Assembly: GCF_000204055.1 (NCBI RefSeq)
Contig: NW_006768778.1
Location: 62,001 to 126,000 of the forward strand
Direction: 5' to 3'
From: Melampsora larici-populina 98AG31
Lineage: Eukaryota; Basidiomycota; Pucciniomycetes; Pucciniales; Melampsoraceae
Length of the DNA: 64,000 nt
Shown here: piece after piece, positions 56,060-64,000 of the stretch
Numbering within the stretch: position 1 is the stretch's first letter
Layout: every line of letters starts with the position of its first letter
Program-made: the position numbers and the translations under genes
The notes under the pieces: generated by a model
The model's input: the letters and a program-made list of their open reading frames with translations, nothing else
What the model was told of the DNA's origin: nothing
Databases searched by the model: none

Positions 56060-57120
56060 AAGGGAGGCCCAGTTTCGCAACAATTGAAGATGAAATCGCC
56101 GACAATAAGACTAGACAGATTGCAAGGCACATGGTCCGCGGATCTTGGGCTGATACAACAATGCAGGGCTACTGGAGTGCGGTAGCAAAGTTCAAAGAGT
56201 ACATTGAGGAGGATGGAAGAGAATGGAAGTCGGCCATACCCGTACAAGCGAACGACATCTACGGATTCATCGTATGGGCCGGTGAGTCGAATATAAAGAA
56301 GGAATCATCGGCCAAAAGAACGGTCAAAGCAAAAACGATCGAAAAGTACCTCGCCGGACTGACCGCATGGCAGATGGCAACCAAGCTAGAACCCCCAAGT
56401 CTAGACCAGAAAATGATCAAAGCATTGATCCGAGCCACGGAGCGTGCCGAGGTGAGAAAACGTCTAGGTGGAAACGAGGAAGACCAAGAGATTTCAAACG
56501 AGAAAAACCTGATTCAGGTTCGCGAGCTCATAGGTCTAGTCTGCAAACTTGGCGGAAGATCCGAACTAGAGGAGGTGATTGCAACTACCGCCCTAGTAGC
56601 CTTTTGGGGCGTGATGAGAGTAGGCAAATTGACCAGGACAAAGAGGAAAGAAGCAATGTTAACCAAAGGCGACTTATCTTTCAAAGGGGAGGGAGAGAAG
56701 AGAGTTGCAATACTCACCTTGTGGAGAGCGAAGACTGAAAAACCAGGAGAACCCCAGTTCATTAGAATCCCTTCACACAGATCTATACTAGACCCGGTAG
56801 CGGCCCTGGAGCGTGTACTAGACAGAAACAAAGATCTTGGAAACGACGAGGTACTGTTCGGATATGGAACAGGAAAGTCTCGGAAGCCATTGTCTCAGAA
56901 GGTGTTCATCGAAGGATTAGAGAGTCTTTGGGGAAAAGCCAGCGTGAAAGTCGGCGACTGGACAGGACACTCATTCCGAATAGGTGGTGCTTCACCAAAA
57001 TGGAACCTAGGCTGGACTAAAGAGAGAATTATGAAGTAGACGTGTACCTAAGAGACTATAGTGATGAGGAACTCACCGAAGCCAAGAACCTTCTATGGGC
57101 TATCGACCAAAGAAATAGAG
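56056..57120 (+). pseudogene. Ngaro tyrosine recombinase (outer copy), 3' deletion
   Basis: Starts in the ATGA overlap with the RT stop, MKGRPSFATIEDEIADNKT. Core-binding domain to about residue 165, then first catalytic Arg188 (FWGVMRVGKLT), KAKT box, FIRIPSHRSIL, SQKVFIEGLES, and H305-x-x-R308 in GHSFRIGGAS. After KERIMK the frame ends at TAG (57,039). In another frame VDVYLRDYSDEEL and NLLWAIDQRNR follow. Comparison with the inner copy (IMKQGRWKLSAVDVYL) shows that about 25 bases coding for QGRWKLSA are gone. The conserved Trp is lost and the Tyr is out of frame, so the enzyme is dead. Confidence 0.8.
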
Positions 57121-57409
57121 AGAGAAACAAAGATCCATAGGAGGAACATGATCGACATTGCCAAAAGAAGAAGGAATACAAGAAATATTTAAAGTTTGAG
57201 ACAAGACGCCCAAACTCAACTGTATTAAATTGAACACCCAGCTATTAAATTGGACCACAAGGGTATTAAACACGAAGATCAATGTACAGGAAGGGTAATC
57301 TAATTTATATTCGGAAATTTACACAAGACCCCAAGAGTGAGTCACGGTTTAGTTTGAACAACCACGACAACAGCAAAGAGGAGAAATTGAGAGCCGTGCC
57401 CCTGCAAGC

Positions 57410-57701
57410 TTTAGGAATCCTCGGCAGGCCGAGCCCCGCTGAGGACCCGTCAGGGTGGGAGTTGCCAAGTCCCCCTGTGAGCCCCCAAACAGCACCGGGT
57501 TGACAAACGGTCCCGGTCTTTGCGTGAGAAAGAAATGATTTTCCACCCCACGCAAAACCAGGCCGGCCTGCGGCCGCCATGCCAATTCAGCATACTCCCA
57601 AAGTATGATATACAATGTGAGTAAGCTAGAATGGTATATGTTAGGTTACATATCTCAAACCCAACATATTAGCAAGTCTAGAAACTTGTCCTCACCAAAT
57701 G
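57410..57701 (+). repeat. B-type terminal repeat of the outer Ngaro element
   Basis: The reverse complement shares with the inner B repeat the start CATTTGGTGAG, then GGCCGGCCTGG, TTTGCGTG, and TTTCTTTCTCACGCAAA in order. It ends CACCAAATG at 57,701. Only one B copy is visible. The frames at 57,282-57,615 are within it and not genes. Confidence 0.65.
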
Positions 57702-57866
57702 GATGCTCATTGATTGGAGATTATAATCAATTTAGATAAATGAGGACAAACAAAAGGCTAGAACATGACATACATTAATCTTTGTCAGATAACCTGACTA
57801 CCATCATAATATTGAATTATAATGCAATGTGATACAATGCAAGTCATTGTGGTACATGACGGATTT

Positions 57867-58420
57867 TGCAACGGCCCACGTTGACAATGATCCAATGATG
57901 TGTCATTGGTATTGGGTAACTAGATTTTTGAGTATCCTCGTTGACAAGTTCATCCTATAGTGAAAGGTTGACTTTGATCTGAGATGATTAACAATGATGA
58001 AGGGTTAGCTGTGAGGAAAGAAGAAAGATGGAGAAATTCACATACCTACATACACATCATATAAGTAATTTGATGATATCTGATCAACTACAGATATGTA
58101 ATCTTTATCAACTACAGATACGTACAACACTTTCCTTTGTGTCTCTGAGATAACTCAGCATCAACCTCAATGGATTGTTCACTTATCTTGAGAGGTGATG
58201 GTCTACAACGGGGTATTTATATACTCATCAGGCTACCTTACAAATGACTACAAGATATGAGAGATATACTAATTGAAATTTGAAAAAAAACAATTGGATT
58301 TGATATCATTGATGTAAAAATGACATCTAGCATTGAGGAATTGTGTACGAAATCAATGACATGACTGATTCTTCAATTTGACAAGTATCTAGTTGTCTTC
58401 ATCACATTTGCTCCTGTCAC
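57867..58420 (-). repeat. Solo LTR, inverted mate of 27,511-28,069
   Basis: Minus-strand copy with the same beginning (GTGACAGGAGCAAATG), TATA region (GAGTATATAAATAC) and end (ACGTGGGCCGTTGCA). It lies just outside the outer Ngaro element. Confidence 0.65.
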
Positions 58421-59575
58421 GTAGCAAATACCTATCATATGGGTTATGTAACTGCCCACTTTTCTAAACCACATGGTAAAAATTATCTTTTGGGTAGTGA
58501 TTTATCATTGAGACATCACCTCTGTAGCCGGTCTGCAAAAGATTCTACAGAGCTATCTATTCAGAACTGTTTGAACATATGTAGAGCATTTACATGACTA
58601 GATAACACCTTACTACCTTCATGAAGTGTAAAGGAGAATGGTTCAGCTTTTTAATGAACCAAGAATTGAGTTATTTGGAGCAGAACTGCAAAAGTTATTG
58701 AAGTTTTTAGACCACAAAATATTGTCTTCATAATCATGACCCAAATTCCAGGTATTGTTACAGGTGGGTTGTTGAGGATTTTCAGCCTTTATTGTTAGTA
58801 AATTAACCAATATCTGTGTGTAAAATACAAAATAATACTCATCATGACGCCCTAATATCTAGGAACGAGGTGCATATTTTTTCAGATTTTTAGCTCTCTT
58901 CCTGTTGCCTCAGGATTTTTCTATGTCAGTAGTTTTCTTTACTGCCCAGTAAAGATTACATTTTGTGTGGTGAAAGAAAGTCAAAAACATTAAAAAGCAA
59001 GAAGAAGCAAGGAAGGAAGGGGTTTGAACCTGTCAATTCCCATCCTTGCTTAAGAAAATTGTGAAAATTGTGGATCTTGAGCAGTTGGAACCTGTCAGTC
59101 CTGCACCACGTAAAGTGAAATAAAGATTGTAAGGGAAGCAAAGAGATACAGTTTGAAAGAAATCAGAATGATCAAAGGTTTCACACATTCCCGAGGACCT
59201 AAAAGGTCACCCCAAAACCAAACCAAATGGGTAGAAGCTGATCAGGGACCACAAGGGGCATCATTTTTGGGGCTCAGCCTGAATCAGGAGACACAATTTG
59301 CCCACATCACACTCATTTGTGTCCCAAACTCAAAGGTTCAATAAGGAAAAATGTGGGAATTTCCGTTTCAACTTAAGTTTATTATGATGAATGTATAAAA
59401 AAAACGAGTCTTAGAGATCAGATAGTGGGATGAGAGAAGTTTGGGCAAGGTTTGGAAAGTACAAGGATGAACCTATCTCACTCAATTTTGATCCAAACTT
59501 GAAGGGTAAATGATAAGAAATGTGTGAAATGCAAGTTCACCTGAATTCTGTTAATATGGATCTCCTAACAAATGA
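58421..59575. other. Non-coding spacer
   Basis: AT-rich, no gene recognised. The short open frame 58,956-59,141 (minus) and 59,153-59,344 (plus) have no motif. Confidence 0.4.
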
Positions 59576-59761
59576 CACTGCAAATATAATGTGCTTCTCC
59601 GAAGTGAAAAATGATTGCACTTAATGCACAAAATGATTAATAATGCAGATTTAATGCAGAAAAATGCAGATTTAATGTAGATTTAATGCACTTTTAATCA
59701 TTTTTTGAATTAAATGTAATCATTTTTCACCGTGGAGAAACACATTATATTTGCAGTGTGA
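59573..59761. mobile_element. CACTA-type MITE, 183 bp, TGA target duplication
   Basis: Runs 59,576-59,758. The left end CACTGCAAATATAATGTG is repeated inverted at the right end (CATTATATTTGCAGTG), and the inverted match continues through TTCTCC..GTGAAAAATGATT to about 45 bp. TGA on both sides (59,573-59,575 and 59,759-59,761). Interior of AATGCA/TTTAATGCAG repeats. A related relic is at 1230-1480. Confidence 0.85.
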
Positions 59762-61609
59762 GCCATGGTTGGCACATAGTCCAATTTATAAAGTTTTGGC
59801 ACAATCCAAAAATCATGAAATGCCATGTCTCACTTAATCTTCATCCAAACTCAAGACTTCAATAATGAAAAGTGTTGGAAATTGAACTTTGATTTACATA
59901 TAATATAAAATTTCTGAGAAAAAATGCCATCCTGGAGCACCTTTGGGCAATTCAATTTTTAGCACACATTCTTACATGCCTATATCTTGGACAATTTTTG
60001 TCTTTTGGTGCCTGGGAGTGTTCCAGCTGTTTCCTAGATGTTTTTAGGGGGGGTTTATTAATGAAGTTTGAGCAAAAATGACTATGAAATTTGGCTAAAT
60101 TTTTGGCTCAGAAATGTGCATATTTGTTGTTTTGAAGTCAAGTACAACATCTTTACAACATTCAGTCAAAGGACGTTTTTGTGCAGAAAGACTTATCAAT
60201 TTCCACACTTATTCTAAGTAGATTGCTAGCAAGTCTGATCAACAACAAAACCTTCAGTACCCAATGTCCACCATGTTATGGACCATATTGTGGTTTCACT
60301 GAGCTTATGGTCAAATCACTATCTTCGATGAAATAATCTTGATCACATATATGGAGCTCATCAAATTTTCTTTACAATGACTGTGATACCTTTTTAATTC
60401 CTTCACTTACATAAACAATGTCTTTAACCATTGCCTCACCCCACAGTCAACACTATAATTTCATTTTCGCATATTAGAGCACCATTAATATTCTTAAATC
60501 CGGATTCACCCCCCCTAAGTCTGAATCCTGCAGCAATTTGGCAGCAATTCAGTGTTCTGGGGGATGAAACATTGGGATCTCGCCGCTTCTCACTTGAGGC
60601 TCACATAGGTGTCGACGTGGGAAGCATTGAACGATGTTGCTTTCATATGTTTGAACCACCCACCTTTTATACCTTTTCCTACACCTGACCACCGCCGCAA
60701 CCATTCTCATATCCCTCTCCCGCAAACTTTTGCACCACCATCACTTTACGTTGGCTTTTCTCAAATGTTGTCATGTTCTGCATTTAAGCCTATCACACCA
60801 TCTCAATCATAAGCATACCCTTTTCATTGGTCTTCGCTAACCAACGGTTTCTGATAGCTACCTGTATGCTTTCGTACCAAAACTCTCTTAGTCCTTCTGC
60901 CTTGCTCTCTCCAGTCTTTAAATGTAGCAGTTATGCTTTTCAGCACAAAAGCAAGACATCAACTTATGCGTACACCGAACAAAACCAATCCCACAGTCAT
61001 ATGTCCACTCTATAAGAGTCTCTTCTCTGTACTCGCCAAATGCTTTCATAAACTGCTTTTCATTGTATCACGTCACCGCCACCAGAATCTCACTTTTCCA
61101 TTAGTCTTCATTGGCCACCCGTTCTGAAAACTCTCTCAACCCTTCCTTATTAAGATTTTGAAAAGCTTGCTGCATTGCCCTCCTTACTATTCTCATGCAG
61201 AAATTATGCCTTCAGCACAACAGCAATATTCCAAGTCGTCAGCCCACCAGACCACACTAAAAGCTCGCCCAATACCCTTTGCTTTTGTCGTTATGTATAT
61301 TAGCTAAAACCAACACCACATGTTGTTCTCTCCACATTACAATTTTTTTAATCGCCATTGTCCGGTTTTTTTGACAATGCCTCTTCCAGCTCTTTATTCT
61401 TTGTCTGCGGTGGTTCTCACCTGCCTTCTCTGTGGAAGCTTGCCCTGACATCTTTCCTCTCACCAACCCCTCTTTGAATATTTAAGCAGGTTACTATTGA
61501 TGTGTCTTTGACCTACACACCTACAATCACTCCCCCTCCTCACTATTCGGCAAAGCTCTAAATTCAACTTTACACAATCTCCGCTACATAGCCTCCTATT
61601 TTTTGATAC
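59762..61609. other. No gene recognised with confidence
   Basis: 59.8-60.4 kb is non-coding. 60.4-61.5 kb has pyrimidine-rich sequence with short open frames (60,431-60,812, 60,827-61,127) lacking motifs. CCTTTTCATTGGTCTTCGCT near 60,820 and TTTTCCATTAGTCTTCATTG near 61,095 look like an imperfect internal duplication of about 250 bp. Confidence 0.35.
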
Positions 61610-62220
61610 CATGCAAGTGCACCGCGCCGCATATAATTCCCTCTTTCCTGTTACAAGTTGGCTTAAGTTGCACGTAGCTGCCACTTGGGATCATCCTCTT
61701 TGCACCGAGTTCCTATTCGAGACCGAGACTAAGATAATGAAAGGTGAGTCATTACCTATCTTTTAATGTATGTAAATGAGCTAACCTTCTCCTCTTTTAT
61801 ACATACTTAGACCATCAATCACGCAATCGGTCCGTCAACCAAACGGGAACTTTTGTGCAATCGAGATCCAGCCTTTGTTATTGATGGGTTTTCAAGCTCT
61901 ACTCTAACAGAGTTGTGTCTTTTATGATTATGGAACATCCCACTTCATCAAAGATCACCGACCTTGCTTCTTTGGTGGCTTTGGGTAAGTTGACCAATGA
62001 GTGAAGCCAAATGGTTGACTCAACACTTTGTCACCACAACATTCATTGCCCGTTGCTTTGTTTACTTTTACAGTTACGGCATACTTTTCTCACAACTGGT
62101 ATCAATCATCAAGTTTCTTTTTGCCGACAATCGCATGCTGAAATTTGACAATACCAATATTTGTGCTCTAATCTGTGTCGTATATTTCAGGCCAATTCTA
62201 TTTCCTCCCTGTACTACATA
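61610..62220 (+). CDS. Candidate spliced small gene
   Basis: A frame from ATG at 61,610 (MQVHRAAYNSLFPVTSWLK) runs to ATGAAAG|GTGAGT at 61,746, a good donor. A TTAG acceptor near 61,811 leads to a short frame with a stop. A second candidate starts MEHPTSSKITDLASLVAL near 61,927 with donor TTTGG|GTAAGT and acceptor TTTTACAG, continuing VTAYFSHNWYQSSSFF. Splice signals are good, but no product is recognisable. It may be leader sequence of an element. Confidence 0.25.
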
Positions 62221-63069
62221 ATTGGTGACCTGCATACCGCTTCGGAACCTTTGCCTATCAGTTCTTCTCAACTGCTTGGGATTACAACATGAGTTGTTGC
62301 GTGTTGTGTTCAACAAACCACCACTTTATGCCATCTCATCCCTTCTTTCTGTGCAACATCAGACCACTTGATCGCCCTTTCTGTCGATGTTAGATTATCC
62401 TATTGTAACTTATTATTTGTAATTGAACTAAGATTGGTGTTGTGTTCCAGTCATTATATCCGTTGCCCGTCACACTTCCCACGAGACGGCTGCGTACCCA
62501 ATACCTATCCATGAACTTGAGCCCTTTGGTGCAGCACAAGAAATGTACCTAATACATTTTCGTATTGTACATGTTGCCTAAACTTAGCTATCTGCAGGCC
62601 AAGTTGTTCTCAGTGTGATGTTCCTAGGTAGTACCCGTACAAGGCACGAGGTAGGTTGCATAGGTCCATGCACTCGGAGAAGCCCGGCTTGCTGAGGAGC
62701 ACGGACCAGGACTAGCGTAACGGCAGAGGAGGAAAGGACCTGAAGGCGCGTCCTGCGAGCCAATCCTCAGATGTGACCTTTCCTATTAAGGAAAGGGGGA
62801 TGGTCTCGCGCTCCTTCTCTTCCTCTCTCCGTCGCTATTTTTCCCTTCTCTCTCCGCCGTGTTTTTCTCTTTTCAGCTTCTAGTGTTTCTCGAAGCCTTC
62901 TCCCTTCTTTCAGGCTTTCTCTCTCCTTTTTGATTTCAAGACTCACAGTCGCACTTCATCAATTGCTCAGTGTTAATTTAGGATACTTTACAAAGTTTAT
63001 TACATTCATTCAAATCCCCCCCTTTTTTTCCCCATTTTTTGCTTTACTACTGATTCAAGAATACCGACA
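62221..63069. other. Leader or LTR region before the last Gag-like gene
   Basis: 62,600-62,780 is unusually GC-rich for the window and is followed by a CT-rich run (62,805-63,050). This resembles the promoter and leader of a retroelement. No second copy in the window, so no LTR can be defined. Confidence 0.4.
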
Positions 63070-64000
63070 ATGATGACGACTCGAATGCAGCAGAGAACTA
63101 ACGACTCGACGAATTCAGAGAACGGGGCAGTAGTTAACATGTGAACTAGTGCTAGTGATCCAGCCAACGCTAAAGACACTCCATCTCATCCTTGCAACAA
63201 CATAGACTGTCCAGCGAACGCTAAAGACATCAATCCAAGTGCATGTCCAGCCAACGCTAAAGACAACAAATGCGATTTGGTTAACAATCCAGCAAATGCT
63301 AAAGACATTACAAATGAAGGCTCAGATCCAGCGAAAGCTAAAGACCTAAGTAAGCCTTTTTCATCAATTGATTAAAGAAATAGAACGACTAGTTTCTTTT
63401 CTGATGTAGACTTTCACTTCTTTGTGATATCACGTTTGTAGCTGTAGGGAAAGAGACTACAGGTGGTGGTTCTGTCGGCCCAGTATCAGACAGTTACTTA
63501 GAAATACTGGGAAGTAAAGCTCCAAACTTGAAAGACGATCTAGCTATTCAGGATCCTGAAGAGGATAGGAGATTATTGATAGAGGATAAGCAGGTGACAT
63601 TGACCAAAGCCATGAAGGCTGCTACAGAAGGAAACACAGAAGAAGCTTTGTTCTTGTTTAGAATGCATGAAAGAATGATCATTCCGATGTCTGTGAAGAA
63701 ATCGACTACAGACAAGATAATCAAGAAGGTCATCGAAGTCATAGATGTTGAAGATGAAGTATCTGGAAATGTAGATGCTATAGAGGTTGATGAAGAACAG
63801 CATTTGTTGAAAATGGTATTACCTTCATGCCAGGTTAGTAGAGCAATGTGTAAAAGATGATCTTCTACAAAACTGATTGTGGTGACTGTTTAGGTCATGT
63901 GCCGAGTATGACGACATCCCTTCTGACTCCTTATTTCGACAAGAATATTGAGGAATTCAAGGGACCAATCCCTTTGTCGATCTTAGATTTAAACTGGCAA
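63070..64000 (+). pseudogene. Gag-like gene with PANAKD repeats, spliced, cut by window end
   Basis: ATG at 63,070 (MMTTRMQQRTNDSTNSENG). A TGA at about 63,142 interrupts the frame, which otherwise stays open through five copies of PA(N/K)AKD spaced by 9-15 residues. Donor CTAA|GTAAGC at 63,350 and acceptor TTTGTAG at 63,441 join in phase to VGKETTGGGSVGPVSD and a helical acidic region (LTKAMKAATEGNTEEALFLF). A second intron (63,834-63,893) leads to TSLLTPYFDKNIEEFKGPIP. The last junction is out of phase as I read it. The LTPYFDKN..EFKGPIPL segment resembles Gag-type proteins of rust retrotransposons from memory. Only the first part is in the window. Confidence 0.5.

Larger units (their letters stand above)
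42607..57701 (+). mobile_element. Outer Ngaro-type retroelement (plus strand), split by the inner copy
   Basis: The left end GATTGGTGGCGCCAACAAAGG at 42,607 matches the A1 start of the inner element. An ORF1-like frame follows at 42,917-43,297. The inner element interrupts at 43,331-51,405. The outer element resumes at 51,406 with the peptide-repeat region, Gag (52,101), RT-RNase H (54,301-56,059) and tyrosine recombinase (56,056-57,039). It ends with a B-type repeat finishing ...CACCAAATG at 57,701. There is no A2/B2 pair here, so the right end probably lost one B-A unit by recombination. Without the insert the element is about 7.0 kb. Confidence 0.8.

Noticed and set aside
62600..62780. GC-rich block as an rRNA or tRNA gene
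   Set aside because: No tRNA A/B box or cloverleaf and no rRNA landmark was seen; it fits a promoter or leader better.

Overview
The window looks like transposon-rich, AT-rich chromosomal DNA of a filamentous basidiomycete. A rust fungus (Pucciniales) is the best guess. The reasons are short GT-AG introns, DIRS/Ngaro-type tyrosine-recombinase retroelements, TNP2-type CACTA transposases, a serine-repeat Gag, gene families I know from rust genomes, and an animal/fungal-type Cdc37 N-terminus with introns. The species cannot be set from sequence alone. I see no rRNA, tRNA, CRISPR or bacterial-type operon. Almost everything recognisable is a mobile element, a relic of one, or a host-gene fragment carried by one.

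Layout. 1-4.1 kb: non-coding DNA with two 215-bp TA-flanked MITEs. 4.1-6.8 kb: relic of a dispersed gene family that has another member at 30.2-32.8 kb. 8.0-12.7 kb: decayed DIRS-like retroelement (Gag, reverse transcriptase, RNase H, tyrosine recombinase). 13.4-16.3 kb: minus-strand Ty3/gypsy relic with a palindromic MITE inside. 16.82-19.24 kb: a 2.4-kb non-autonomous element with CAC...GTG ends and a 3-bp duplication, carrying pieces of two host genes (Cdc37 and an EMB8-like alpha/beta hydrolase). 20.6-22.2 kb: TNP2 transposase relic. 22.6-24.4 kb: a foldback repeat and a split minus-strand gene of a rust repeat family. 24.5-27.0 kb: 5' part of an LTR retrotransposon. 27.5-28.1 kb: solo LTR, with an inverted mate at 57.9-58.4 kb. 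32.93-36.73 kb: a second CAC-ended element of 3.8 kb carrying fragments of a PPR gene and a membrane-protein gene. 37.6-41 kb: a long TNP2-type transposase with several stops. 42.6-57.7 kb: two Ngaro-type retroelements of one family, the inner one (43,331-51,405, minus strand) inserted into the outer one (plus strand), and the inner one itself holding a copia-like LTR. 59.6 kb: a 183-bp CACTA-type MITE. 63.1 kb to the end: the 5' part of a spliced Gag-like gene with a PANAKD repeat.

The most notable result is the pair of gene-capturing CAC-ended elements. Each has about 40-bp terminal inverted repeats and a 3-bp target duplication, and each holds several unrelated host-gene pieces with introns still present. 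This indicates capture at the DNA level, as in Pack-type transposons. The TNP2 transposases in the same window are plausible sources of the mobilising enzyme, but I cannot match their ends. The second notable result is the inner Ngaro element, whose complete A1-ORFs-B1-A2-B2 split direct repeats are read directly from the sequence. Comparing the two Ngaro copies shows a conserved intron before the reverse transcriptase, a conserved peptide repeat upstream of Gag, and the lesions that killed each copy. Minus-strand coordinates and exon ends read by eye may be off by a base or two.
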